From Tenebrio molitor (taxonomy: Eukaryota > Arthropoda > Insecta > Coleoptera > Tenebrionidae): a DNA stretch of 64,000 bases. The position numbers were made by a program, and so were the translations under genes. The notes under the pieces were generated by a model. The model had not been told where the DNA came from. It saw only the letters and a program-made list of their open reading frames with translations, and ran no database searches. Below are positions 34,142-48,015 of the stretch, piece after piece. The stretch lies in the NCBI RefSeq assembly GCF_963966145.1, contig NC_091053.1, positions 5,704,001 to 5,768,000 of the forward strand. The letters run 5' to 3'. Every line of letters begins with the position of its first letter. Position 1 is the stretch's first letter.

Positions 34142-35937
34142 TTCAGACCAAAATGGGTCTTCAACACTTTTAGTCAGCACTGAACACTACGCTAGTTCTT
34201 GACTAAAAGATGTAAATAATAAATTTTACAAAAAGGGACAAGGGTGTGACAAAGACATGAAGAAAAACAAAAGATACATTCATGAAGAAATTATAGTTAT
34301 AATTAGAATGAATTACTAATTACAAACCGATGTGTGTATTAATTTTAGGATATTGTTTCTTTTGTTTTTGTATTTTTCTGTTAACATCAAAATTTCTGTA
34401 ATTTTTTTTGTGTCAAATTTGATCTAAATTTTCTAGTAGAACCAAATGTTGACTAATTTTTAAGAAGCTAATTGATACGAGAAAAAGTGTTTCAGTAGGT
34501 CCCACTGGTCCTGCCCCTCGGCCATATTTCTTTGGCAGATGACGTGCGGCCCTGCGTGGGAAGTGCCTTTTGATCCTTCCATCGTCTGCGTGGCCGTATC
34601 ATTATAACGTAGAAATATCCATTTGTGGCAGGAGGAGAGCTTGCATTGTTTACTCAAAGAAATAATTTAATGTAATGGAACGAAACCATATTTTCGAAAC
34701 ATCAAACCGTAACCCCATTTCCTCGGGAGGAGAGCGGACGCACTTCCGGGCGTCGCTGCTTCCCATTGCAAGTGGCCCTCCTAATGCAGTTCTTTTCTCT
34801 GCAGCCATTCTTCATCTCCTTTGTTCGGCGGAGGTGATAATGACACAGCACCGGCAGATCCGGCCAACTTTGCCAGTCCTGTGCTTTCAGGAGAGCGCCG
34901 GCCACTCGTTGATTTAATATAATAGGTACATTGTGACCGATGCTGGAGGTGACTTGGGCAACTCGGAGGCCGCTGATGTGGCGCCTCCGGATAGCGCCTC
35001 CATTGTTGGACGCCCACACCGCACTTCATCGGATTTGCTGCAATGCACTTCTTATTCTTCGATCCCCATGGGCCACGGCCAACGAGGTTTTTTACAACGC
35101 GATTGTTCTTGCGGATGGCTGTCGCATTTAAGAAATATTGCCGAATTTATGTTCTATTGGCTTCTTGATCAATTTTACAGCGCGGTCGTTTCCACTCCGG
35201 TGACCGGCCGGCTGCAAAAATCCCCCCAGATTTATCACTTTTTATTATTTACTGCAATCTGCAACTCCAGAAATGCATAATACAAAGGCGAGCTTTAATG
35301 GTGGCCGAGCTTTGACACCCACGAGAAGGTGAAAGCTCTCCCTGGACAAAAACGCTCCTAATAGCGATTTACGAGCGATAAATTAAAATTTTTACCCGTT
35401 CCGAAGGGTCGTCGAATAATGCGAAATCTAATTATAAAAAATAAATCGCGCACGGATGCTGTTCGTCACAATGGGGCAACGTCCCACCCTATTCAGTATC
35501 TGTGGGAATCACAACGCAAACATAAATGAATCATTGTGGAGGGATTTAAAGGTCGCGTGGCAGAAGAATTGGACTCCACCAGTCACGTGTTCAAAGGTAC
35601 GCGATTAGTGCAGACTCAGTGACATCAATCAACGGTAAAGCGGAGATAACGAAACTCGGGGCCGATTTAACACACTACGCTTAACAGCAACCCTCCGACA
35701 TGTGCTCCTAACGGACCCACCGAATAAATCACGAATATTTCATCTGACGAAAAAAAAATCCATACCGGCTCGAGTGGACAAGAAATCAACCACTTGTACG
35801 ACTGAAGTGGACGATTTAGACAAGTGCCAGTGTGAGAGAGGTCGAGTGACTAATGTTTGTCCCAAATAAACAAATTGTAAGTTTACATTCAACAGGAGTG
35901 GAGACGGTAGCGTAAATAGCTCTAGTGTCATACTTAC
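34142..35937. other. Non-coding stretch, no gene recognised
   Basis: AT-rich to about 34490, then unique-looking DNA. Overlapping frames at 34675-35280 lie on both strands and lack recognisable domains. Confidence 0.4.
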
Positions 35938-36775
35938 TACTGTGTTAGAACTCGGCGCTGCAAGAACGTGCAGACGGAATAGCGGAGGGAAGTGTTGAAA
36001 CTAAATCTGTCAGTTGTGTAGATGAATTTGGTTAAAAGTAGAACAGGACAGTGGGTGGTAAGAGCTACCGGGACAATCAAAGCTTCAAAAATGATACAAT
36101 TAAATCGAAAAAACATTGCTTCGAAATTCTGATGTAAAGCATCTCTGTTAGTTTGAGATGTAGAATTGCCTAGAATTGAGTGAAAAATTAAAAAACTATA
36201 TTCCAAAATTTCAAGGAATCATCTAAAACCCCCGTCAAGAAGTTTTGTTAGTTACAATTGTGGTTATATTATTACGAGATATTATTGAAACTCTTACTTA
36301 GTCCAGTTCAAAGATTATTAATGAGGTGTAGTGTTATTTGGAGGCACATTCAAGCTGCGCACATGGTTAGAACTACACACTGCAAGAACAGGCAGATGGA
36401 ATAGGGAAAGGAAGTTTCGAAACTTAATATATGAATTCTGTAGATCACTTTGGTAATAAATATAAAGAAAATAGTTAATGTTTAGAGCTGCTTGGACAAG
36501 AAATGTAAAAAAAAAAAAAATTAAAAAACGTTGAAGAATTGTAGAAGTGTAAAATTAAATCTGGGCAATGGAAAAGCGTCGGCATCTCAAAATGTCAAAG
36601 AACTTTAAATCGCGGCGAACTTGCAAACTCTTAGTGTTAGAACTGCATGAGATAAGAACAAGCAGACGGCATAGAACATAAGATTAAGAAAAGAGAATCT
36701 ACAACTGGGGTAGATGAGTTTTATTGGAAGTAGAACGTCGGTAATTGATGGTAAAATCTTGATGGTGTGGAGACA
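35938..36775. repeat. Three diverged copies of a direct repeat
   Basis: Landmarks: TGTTAGAACTCGGCGCTGCA (35941), GGTTAGAACTACACACTGCA (36364) and TGTTAGAACTGCATGAGAT (36636). Each is followed by AAGAAC...GCAGA.GG.ATAG, then AAACT-rich sequence and TGTAGAT.A.TTTGG-type sequence. Spacing is about 423 and 272 bp. No coding potential. Class unknown. Confidence 0.7.
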
Positions 36776-37023
36776 AAGACCCGGTCGATGTAGTTATTTA
36801 TTTTGGTTCTGGTGGAGCGTTACCTCGTCGAGCGTCTGCAAAAACGGCGTTTGAGCTTCCGTCGGTGTCCGTCGGCCGAATCGCGAAGAAGCTGATCAAT
36901 GATCTTCGGTCACACGTCATCAGCAGAGGGGCAATGACGTGGAAGCACAATTTCCTGCAGTTCTGTATTGAATACGCTCCATCAGTACAATTACTCCCTG
37001 AATATATTTATCTCCGTCCCTGA
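36763..37023 (+). other. 86-codon open frame without ATG start, unassigned
   Basis: Open from just after a TGA to the TGA at 37021. The product includes SVGRIAKKLINDLRSHVIS and FLQFCIEYAPSVQLLPEYIY. Base composition is closer to coding than its flanks. No splice acceptor was found and no family is recognised. Probably chance. Confidence 0.12.
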
Positions 37024-38140
37024 TTCAAACCCGTCATTTATTACGAGTTCTGTTTGTGTTTGGAATAGGAAACTTTTCTTATACGGATTATGAGTCAAGT
37101 TTTTCCGTAATGGGCCAGCGACAATGATTTCGCAACTTTGTGTATGAATATTTCGACGAAGGCGGCGTTTTCATTGGAAAATTGACGAGTTTGTTATTTT
37201 TCATTGGCATTTCTAGCAGTTTGGTCCGCATCAAGTTTTTTATGGGGGCACCTAGTTGCCAGAGATGGACCCTCCGTTGATAGAAAGCCGGAATTAATCT
37301 AGTCGGGAGATTCGAGGGAAACAGGGGCGGACTTAAGATTCTGACAGTTTTCTCATAGTGGGAGATTTTTTCGAGTGGAAATACTAATTGTAAGTTGAAT
37401 GTAACTCTTTTGTGGGGGTGCAGGTTCGGGGGTGAAAAAGCGTCGACGCCCGAGCGACGATTAATAAAGCGGGGGCGAGGAGTCGTCAAAACCGACGAAC
37501 AACCCTTCATCCCTCATATCAGATCCGGTTGCGGGAACTTGTCGAAATACAAACAGAGTTGACATAGGAAGAGGGCACATCCGCCAGAAGACCACACAGA
37601 TCACGGCCCACTTGCGGTCAGAGCAGTAAGACACTCTTAAGATAAATAACGATATCTATCCTTCCACCCAGTCCCAAGACACACTAATGACCCAAACAAC
37701 TACCAACTGCAAGGAAACGTCCCCGGAGATACGTGACGCCCCACCAGGGCCTAATGATCGAAGCCGAGGAGATAAGCCGCCGACGATAATAAAAATCATA
37801 ATTTTATGGACGCTCATAAAGGAAAAGACGGGATCATGTTGTTGCTTTGATTTGTGACGGCGAGATTTGGACGCATCAGCCGATGGGAAAAAATTAAAGA
37901 AGTCGCCCGAAAGGACCGCCTGATTGCCCCATTAAGCGGACGTCAGCAAATTTCGGATCAAAAACCGAAAATAACGAATAAACATGGCCGGATTGGCCCA
38001 GTCTTCTGAAAAAAATTAATTCATCGCGATTAAAAACAAATAAATGTACCTGGGAGAGAGGAGAAATCTGCCCACGTTTGCTCTTCTTCTAATTAAAAAA
38101 AAAAAAAAAATTGGAAGATCTTTACTATATTTTTTTTTAA
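37024..38140. other. Non-coding stretch, no gene recognised
   Basis: Unique-looking DNA. TTTATGG occurs at 37239 and 37803. The minus-strand frame 37088-37510 has no recognisable domain. Confidence 0.4.
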
Positions 38141-38299
38141 TTGGATTTTCTCATGGGCTACGAGTCATATCTGCGCAAACGACGAAAATCTATTGGTATG
38201 TACGAGTATTCATTTACAGATTTTTCTCGGGTTTATCGCTCCGCCTTCGCGCAGATATTTCCCAAGGTCACAGTCCATGAGAGAATCCAACACCTCTAC
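38141..38299 (+). mobile_element. TIR MITE, copy 3 of 6 (left end truncated)
   Basis: Left: TTGGATTTTCTCATGGGCTA then GTCATATCTGCGCAAACGAC. Right: GGTTTATCGCTCCGCCTTCG, AGATATTTCCCAAGGTCACA and CCAACACCTCTAC. The middle part is deleted. Three of the short open frames here exist only because of this element. Confidence 0.8.
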
Positions 38300-39567
38300 A
38301 TTATCCCCATATATGGATCTGGCAAGTAATCTTTTTTGGTCTGTCGAGACTCTAATCCCGCCACCACCCAGCCGCCACCTCACAGCACCGCCCGCCCGCC
38401 CCCGGTTGTCACAACCGTTTTTAATACATTCACGTCCAAGCCGGGCAGGATATGAGCGCAGGTTATTGAAATGTTGACTCCATGTTAATGAAAGAAGCAG
38501 GTTTAAGCCGCCACCCGGCCCCCGCCGTCCCCCATCAGTAAACAAAGCGGTGGTCAAATGAGTTTTTGAAACACGCCCACCGCCGCCACGGTAACTCGGA
38601 GCCCCACTTTGTGCTCTTTTGTCCGTGGAAGACTGGAGATTAGAGAGCCGGAGGAGCCACGGAGACGATGCCAGGTCCATTAGGTAAACACGCAACAGAT
38701 TGCGCTGATCTCCACCTCCCACGCTTTGATGCTCGTCATATCAGTATTGATGGTATTCCATCGTGTACAGTCGTCGACAGCAATTTCGGAAGTCTGTCTG
38801 AGTAAACATGGCCGAGGAAGGAATCGGATTGCGGCTCCGGGAATCGACAAAGTGGAAAATGCGATGTGTGTGATGAGTTTGCCGAGTGTGAAAATTGCTT
38901 TTAATCGATTATGACCGAAAATCGGGCAAAAAACGGACAAAATTCCGAGGACGGAGCTGAGGAAGTTCCGGGATGAAAAAAATGCAAATTTTCAATTCGG
39001 CGCCCGTTACATATTCAAACGGGCGCAAATTCCCGATAATAACGTTTTAATGAAATCCCGATTTTTCTTGGTCCGAGTTTCGGGCACCGAATGAATAATT
39101 AAAGCTAAACGTGTGGCATTAATGGGGTTGTGCTTGCGTCCCGCACTGTACCCGGGATATTACAGGATATCATGATGGTCGGACCGGGAGAAAAACAGCA
39201 ATATGTGATCACACGCGAGCTTGATGTCAATGTCGAAATAATGACGATTATATAGGAAAAGTAATTTTCCCCTTCATTTGCATACTTGATGAAAATCTCA
39301 TCGCCGCCGTTCGGTACGCTCCGAGGGCACGTTGCTCTAACAGTTTAATGCAACACCAACATGAAATATGGTTCGGTCGGGTCTAATCCGAGAGGTTATT
39401 GCATTATTTTCTGTCACACGAATTACATCTGCCACTAATCTTACAGTCTAAGGCGGTAATGACGCATTTCGAAGCCTTCGACGTCACTACTAACTTTTCA
39501 ATTGCTTTTTGGGCACTTCCATCAAGATAAAACAACTACCACCTGACACTGACACTCGCTGTGCGAC
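38300..39567. other. Non-coding stretch, no gene recognised
   Basis: Starts with a CCGCC-rich patch (38350-38600), then moderately AT-rich unique DNA. The minus-strand frame 38210-38722 is a by-product of the GC-rich patch plus the MITE. Confidence 0.4.
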
Positions 39568-39627
39568 CTACAACAAATATATAGGGAAGAGTAGAGGACC
39601 TGAAGTGGAGCCGTGCGGTACGCTCGT
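39568..39627 (-). pseudogene. RT 'VPHG' motif scrap, minus strand
   Basis: The minus-strand frame reads TSVPHGSTSGPLLFPIYLL then stop, a clear degenerate copy of SVPQGSTLGPLLFLIYIN from a LINE reverse transcriptase. It stops before any YADD box. Confidence 0.55.
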
Positions 39628-39931
39628 CAAAAATTTACGACACAGAGTAGAGAATTGGGTCAAATAATTGGGTAAAAACAGTAAAAGATCTAGTTGTTGT
39701 TATGGAAAAGAATTATTGGGGTATGTGAAATAGAAGGCAGATTTAATCTGGGAAAAAACAACAACCGACCACATCCTGGAGACACAAGAGCCCTTTGTGT
39801 GTAAGTTTGGTGGCCCATCCTGCGAAATAATCAGACACCGTGACGATGAGTCGTCACAGGGAAAAAACTGTAATTACGCGATAACGTTGACCACATGTGG
39901 CATCAGTTGACAACACCTCTTATCAGTTGCG

Positions 39932-40357
39932 TCAGGACGGTTGGAAGCGAACTGGCCCGTCAAAAGACCAGACACAAAGACCATTGAGTTTCGATAGTGG
40001 TTCTAGGAACGGTGGAAGCATCCGACCTCCAGTAATCTGTCGGTGAACTTGTACGGTCAACCCACGAACCTGCAGTGACCCTTCATTTCCTGGGGATTTA
40101 TCAAGTGTGTTTCCTTCCAGCAGTAATGCACCACTTGCAGTGCGTGGGTGATGACTAATGAGCAGTTCACCGGCGATCGAGATTAGTGGAGAAATGAGCG
40201 GCGGTGGACGATGAAACATCGCCGCCCACAGATGGACACTATCAAGGTTTGTACTTATCAGCTCTTGTTTTAATCGTCTGCAGTCTCGAGAGGACCTGTT
40301 ATCAAGCGCTGGGGGTTTTGGTGTTGAAGCGCTCGTTGACGAAGTGGTTTCGGAGTA
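39932..40357 (-). other. 141-codon open frame without clear start, unassigned
   Basis: Open from just after a stop at 40360 to the stop at 39932. An ATG lies at 40219. The sequence looks fairly protein-like: ISPLISIAGELLISHHPRTA, then SGALLLEGNTLDKSPGNEGS and FLEPLSKLNGLCVWSFDGPV. No family is recognised. A possible exon end (CTGCAG|GTTCGT) lies inside. An RT scrap lies about 300 bp downstream on the same strand, so it might belong to a transposon. Chance cannot be excluded. Confidence 0.2.
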
Positions 40358-40639
40358 TTAGTTTGTCCAGGCGAGGCGTGCTTTAATTTTGATTTTTTTT
40401 CAATTTTATTTTTTCAAATTAGCGGAAGTATTACAACACTTGATTCGAAGCATAAGTATAACCAGGTTCAATTTGCAATTGTATTTTTGAAAAATAAGGA
40501 AATTTTGGTGTCAAATCCTCTTCACTACAACATAAAGAATTCCAAAAACCACTGGCCTTAAATTAATTCCAAATTATTAAAAGTTGGGATTTTCTATGCT
40601 CAGAAAAAAGTGTAGGATCAATTTTTTTTAATTTTTTTA

Positions 40640-40780
40640 CTGCCCAACTTGATATAACAATTACAATAAAATACCTATTTGTTTTCTATTTCCACTTGAT
40701 ATGCTGTTAGAACTCTGGTGTTCCTCAAGGGGCTACACTTTTTTAAAACCGCTAGAAATAAGTTATTTAACAAAAACTGC
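40640..40780 (+). pseudogene. RT-scrap repeat, copy 1
   Basis: Contains ACAATTACAATAAAA, TTCTATTTCCACTTGATAT, then CTGTTAGAACTCTGGTGTTC, and the frame SGVPQGATLF at 40714-40743. The same order recurs at 44041-44197, so this is a dispersed repeat carrying the RT motif. Confidence 0.6.
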
Positions 40781-43142
<2,362 letters not shown>

Positions 43143-43309
43143 GGCGTTGAAGAATCGATTCTGAACGCACCACGGATTACAGATCACGGATCAGCTGTTT
43201 AAGTCTAACCTCACTTTTTGTGTTGCGTTTTTACTGTGCAGGCTGACGAGTGGTGTGTTCACAATCGACTCTTCAGCGTCAACTTTCAGGAAAAAGTTAA
43301 ATGAACACC
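43143..43309 (+). mobile_element. TIR MITE of the CACCACGGATTAC family, copy 2 (complete TIRs)
   Basis: Left arm GGCGTTGAAGAATCGATTC then GAACGCACCAC (43143-43173). The right arm (43250-43279) is its near reverse complement, GTGGTGTGTTCACAATCGAC then TCTTCAGCGT. The interior has GATTACAGATCACGGATCAG. The partial copy at 28684-28823 matches it. Followed at 43318 by short TCAGG repeats. Confidence 0.75.
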
Positions 43310-43870
43310 CGTTAGGTATGTCAGGTCAGGTCAGGTCATGGCATAGATGGGATATTTTCGTCTATTTTTTCTGTTGATTTCTGACAATCGTTCTACATTT
43401 GATTCAAATAAAAAAGTGATTAAGAACAAATAGATTTTTTGAAATCATGATTTTCCCCCCTGGAGCGCTGAGGGTCATAGAACATATTAAGCTCTACTCC
43501 AAAAAAAATACCACGTTTAATGTTTACTTTGAAGATTTATACCGGTGGAATTTCCTCGTTTCACTCAAGACATGTTAATCTTTAATTTGTTTTCGAAATT
43601 TTGTCCGAACCGGTTCACCGGATTGAACCATTGAAACTGTCTCACGATCCCTCCTTTTAAAACAAACAACCTTCAGACACTCATGAAGATTTTATTAGAT
43701 CAGACAAGAAACATTTTTCCTACTGCAATTTCACTTTCACCGGCAAGATTTTAATTTTAGAACGAACGTACGTACTCACTTTTCACGACAAACAATAAAA
43801 AGTCGAGATGATCCTCTCGAGCTTGGCTTAAAAATGGTTCCTTGAAAAGTATTGCGACAACCGTTGATGA
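43310..43870. other. Non-coding stretch
   Basis: Begins with about four TCAGG units (43319-43339). The rest is AT-rich without a recognised feature. Confidence 0.4.
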
Positions 43871-43871
43871 G

Positions 43872-44388
43872 TTTCGGGCTTTTCGAAAGCTTCGACAACT
43901 TCAACCGGTAGATTTTCAAACAGGTGCCTGTTTCAGCGTGCTTCGAAGGGACCCTCTTAACATTTTTTTCCATTGCCTAACAACATAAGCAAATGAATTC
44001 CCCCAATTTACTTCTGCTCCAATTTCTGTTTAAAATTTTTTTATGTAACAATTACAATAAAACATTTGTTTCTTTTTCTATTTCCACTTGGCTATTTTTT
44101 TATAATATAAAAACTATAACAGCTTGATATCCTGTTAGAACTCTGGTGTTCCTCAAGGGTGTACACTCTTTTAAAATCGCTAATAATAAGTTATTAATTA
44201 ATGACGAGCCATCTTAACGAATGCTAATTATGCTAATGTTAACAGATAATTAAAATAATTGTTAAGAACTGAAAAAAAAATAAAGTGAGCTTTTCGAAAG
44301 CTGTGACAATACCAACCGGTAGCTTTTCAAACAGGTGTGTTTCAGCGTGCTCCAGAGGGACCCTCTCAACCAATTTTTCTCCGAAATG
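43872..44388. repeat. Direct repeat pair of about 105 bp flanking an RT-scrap repeat
   Basis: The block at 43872-43980 (CTTTTCGAAAGCT, CAACCGGTAG, TTTTCAAACAGGTG, GTTTCAGCGTGCT, GAAGGGACCCTCT) recurs at 44285-44388. The 300-bp interval between holds RT-scrap copy 2. Either a segment was duplicated and the repeat fell between, or the pair are remains of a larger element. Confidence 0.75.
44041..44197 (+). pseudogene. RT-scrap repeat, copy 2
   Basis: Same order as 40640-40780, with an extra 40 bp (GGCTATTTTTTTATAATAT...) inserted before CCTGTTAGAACTCTGGTGTT. The frame at 44142 reads SGVPQGCTLF. Confidence 0.6.
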
Positions 44389-45930
44389 GCGTCAATTAAG
44401 TCTGGTCGGCGGCGTTAATTCGGTAGCCGTTATTGGGCGTCGCGATCCCTCCGAAAGAAAGCCGTAAAGCTGCGTTTGTATACGCGGCAAGGATAACATA
44501 AAAGTTAATTGTGTCGAAGTTGAATAATCACGGCGCTCCTCGGAGCAGCAAGGTTTAACGGCGTTTAAAATTCCGAGACGAGCGTATTTTCATATTTTTC
44601 TCGTCGTTTTACATTTAGTGGGTGCAGCGTTTAGTAAGGCATTCGTTATGAATATCTCCTTTGTACGGATCCTGTAGCGGAGGACATTTAAAACTCGTAA
44701 AATTGTATTTAGTCTCTGAGTGCCGGAATATAAAAAAAACTTTACGGCCCTCGACTTGCTGACATCTTTACAAATTTACCTGAAAATTGTATATATTATG
44801 GGTTTTATGCGCCTCTGCAGTCCGGATCCCGCGTATTAAAATCTGTTTATTTTTTGCGTCGACGTTGATTCCTTGCAGACGTCGAGGGCTGTGTATCGCA
44901 ATTTTGGGCGCCTGTTTGCTGAATTGGGATCGTCCACCGATAACATCAACAATCTGGGGGTCGCACGGCCTCGCGTTTATCATTTTCAGAAGTTAAAACT
45001 CCTTTCGCCGCCCTTCTTGCATCCCAAGAGCAAAAAATCACGCGCATCAATTATCCCGGACGGCAGACCGCTCTTCCCGATCCCGATAAGACAATCCCAA
45101 TTCAACAAGTTCTCTTCGATGATTCCGATTGATGAAATCCTCGACGAGATATCAATAAGCAAATATCTCCTCGATACTACAAAATATAATAATCGTTGAT
45201 TGGAGTCCCGAACTAACTTCGACCGGGGCAAAGGTTGTGGAACATCGAGTGCCATAAAAACTTCCACTTTTGTCGTCGGATATATTATATACTTACTAAT
45301 GGGGTTGGGTCGGACGTTATTTACAAACTTTCCCCCATAGTGATGCTAATCTGCGTCTTCTCCAACCCCGAGACGCTGCTGCTTCTCCCAAACTCCCAAA
45401 TCTCAAAATTAACACTTCCAACAAGTGCACCAGAGGACTATTCGTGGATCGAGGAAGGAAAAACGCGAACGCGTTAAACATCGCAAAGAAAACAAGACGA
45501 AGAGAATGCAACAGCTGAGGATTTCATAATCTATTACCAGAAAAAAAAAAACAAATCGGTAATAAACCGGCAATAACAGATTTTATTGTTGTCGCCGTAC
45601 AAGCATATCGCAACGCGCTTCTCTCCGCCATGCAAATGTGAATCAACTTTAATATTAATAAAGAGACGAAGCATTAGCCGACATAAGCTCCTCTTTCTTT
45701 GCAAAACATGTCATATTTCCCGATTCTTGCCGGTTATGAAAGCCGTGTCAACACGAAACAACGAACATGGAGATATTTAGAAAAGGCCCGAAATCGTGGA
45801 GTGATGAAACGACGAGTCCGCTTCCATTCCCGACGGAAGTTTTAAATTAAACAGGTTGCAAACGCGCATACGTTACATTTATAACATGATACGGTTGTTT
45901 TAAAAGTGGAGGACAAAGACGCCTTTCATC
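44389..45930. other. Non-coding stretch, no gene recognised
   Basis: Unique-looking DNA. The frames at 44873-45199 (plus) and 44986-45267 (minus) overlap and have no recognised domain. CCATAAA occurs at 45252. Confidence 0.4.
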
Positions 45931-45944
45931 TGACTCATCTGGTG

Positions 45945-46400
45945 GTGGAGTTCGCCTGGAATAATGAAGCGACTGTGGTCATGGAGATCTGGATGGATGG
46001 CCTAGATTTTTGGCAAATAGTGAAAGAGTGAAATTGAAGGTGAAATTGAGGGAGAATGAGAGGAGATGGAGTGTTGGTTGGGAATGTGGAAGGGAAATAG
46101 AGAGATTGTGTCAAAAGGTAAAGGAGAGAAAGTGAAGTGTTGGTTTGGGTCGTGAAAAGTAAGGAAGACAAAAAGACAGAAGTTATATTGAGACATGATA
46201 GTTTATTGGGGGTAAAAACATGGAAGGAGAAAGACCAAGAAATAGTTAGAAATCTACAAAGGAAAAAAAAAACAATGGCAGAAGAAGAAGAAAAACCAGA
46301 AGTGGATAATATGTCAAGGAGAAATAATTTACGAGTAACAAGACAATAGAAAAAAGAAAAAAAGAAAATTATGAAAAAAATAGACATGCCTATAATAGTT
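45945..46400 (+). pseudogene. Possible LINE ORF1-like remnant
   Basis: A purine-rich plus strand with lysine- and glutamate-rich pieces such as WVVKSKEDKKTEVILRHDSL (46146-46205) and RRNNLRVTRQ before a stop at 46349. Composition and position beside a LINE endonuclease suggest the N-terminal nucleic-acid-binding ORF of the same family, but no zinc knuckle is visible. Its orientation is opposite to the endonuclease fragment, as in a 5' inversion. Confidence 0.3.
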
Positions 46401-46544
46401 TAGAAGAGAATAAAAAAAATAGAGATAATGGACTGCCTAAATTTTTATTTCATTAACTACCAAAAGTATGAAATTAAGAATGAAATGGAAGATGAGTAGG
46501 CATCAGAAAAGAAAAGAAGAATTGCAGTGTTGAGTCAAATTTTG

Positions 46545-47330
46545 GAAGGGTAGGAAACCAGCTTTCCGATTCTTGATTACATTTTTCTTTAAACATAAAA
46601 CAGCAATTCCAAAAAATAAAAAATTAACAGTTTTATTTCTATCCCCCACCTCTTTTCTCCTCTGTTCTTTTCGTCCTCTTCGCTTCCTCAAAGCTATTTC
46701 GAGGTGGCCCGACTCTATTCTCTCTCCTTCTCTCAATTCTTCTATTCTTTCCTATGTTTCTTCGTTCACTCTTCCGTAATCTATCGCTGTTTCCCTTCTA
46801 CTACCTATATAGGTCCATTCGCCATTTTCGTCCCCTTTTATGTTCCCGTTCAATTCCTCCCATCCATTTTCTTCAATCCATTCCACCAGTCTCTTCCCCT
46901 TTGCATTCTCCACCTTGTCTTTGGATTTTCCCGTCTTTCTTTTTCCCAGTTTCTTGGTCCTCTTTCTCCTATTCTCCCGTTGAAGTCCCCTCCCAAGAGT
47001 ATACGATCTTCCTTGTTTTTTCCTTTCATTGCGTCTTCGACACGTCTTCTTGTTATCTTCATCTTTTTACTCTATAATCTATATTGTCGTTATTTTCCAC
47101 CATTTATTGCCTATATGAACTTTTCTTTCCATGCATCCTTCTTCTTCTCCCTTTTCTTGTTGCTTTTCTTTAATCCCCAATTTCACCACTGCTGTTATTG
47201 CCCCGGTAGCTTTTCCCTTATTCTCTTTTCTTTTGCCTCTTAATGACCTTCCCATTTGTACTCTTTCGGTAGCGACTTCCCCTTTTGTGCTTCTTTTCCG
47301 GTTTCCGTTTTCTTTGTCCATCTTCCTTTT
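46545..47330 (-). mobile_element. Internally deleted LINE: endonuclease joined to 3' tail
   Basis: On the minus strand, 47062-46850 reads LLGGDFNGRIGERG and RDWWNGLKKMDGRN, the GGDFN block of the LINE apurinic endonuclease. Upstream (47250-47090) lies GCMERKVHIGNKWWKITTI. Downstream, 46740-46690 reads REGERIESGHLEIALR, the SDH block with Asp changed to Gly. The sequence then jumps at about 46690 to KRRGRKEQRRKEVGDRNKT, matching the C-terminal tail KRRERIEEERGGDRKK of the copy at 4232, and on to the AT-rich 3' UTR with CGGAAAGC. The whole RT domain is missing. Frames are broken. Confidence 0.7.
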
Positions 47331-47399
47331 CATTCACCTTCTCTTTATTCCTTTTCTCGCCGGTTCGTTTTCTCTTCTTCTCTCGAATAGGAAGGTAGG

Positions 47400-47900
47400 A
47401 AACAAAGAGAGAGAGAGAGATAGAACATTTTGAGATTATAAAGTTTGGATAAATGAAAATCCAAAAATGAGACAAAAAAACTAAAAAAAAACAAAGAGTT
47501 TCTACTGAAACAAGAAAATAGAAGACCAAGAAAGATTTATACATTAAGATTGTACCTAGGCGTAAAATCATCTCTGAAGTGGAAGATGAAATGTTAAGAA
47601 AAGAAAAAAAAAACACGAAATGGAGAAAAGTGGAAAAAGAATTAAACGTAACAAAGAGATGAACTCATCTAAAGAGGAAAGAGAAACAAGAGGAACTAAA
47701 TGATGAAGAAATGCAGGGATTGCAAGCAAATTGAGAAAAGATAAGAGATTATTAAGAAGGAATTGTACACCTATCGAAAAAAGGATAGAAGATCTAGATT
47801 TTTGAAAACTATGAAAGGTTTGTGTCAAGTTTGTTTGAAATGGTGAAAGAAAAAGGAACTGAAGGAAAGTTAATTGTGGAAGAATGACAAATAAGAAGAA
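47400..47900 (+). other. Purine-rich tract, possibly LINE-derived
   Basis: Strand bias flips at about 47400 from pyrimidine-rich to purine-rich, next to a (GA)n run (47405-47421). No diagnostic LINE motif was found. It may be another inverted LINE piece or simple-sequence decay. Confidence 0.3.
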
Positions 47901-48015
47901 AAAAGTTTTAATAGGAATTAGGTTAAATAAAAAAAAAGAAATAGATCTGATTATTTAACATTAAAAGGAAAAAGAAAAATCAGATGATTAAGAAAAATAT
48001 AATCGAAAATATATA

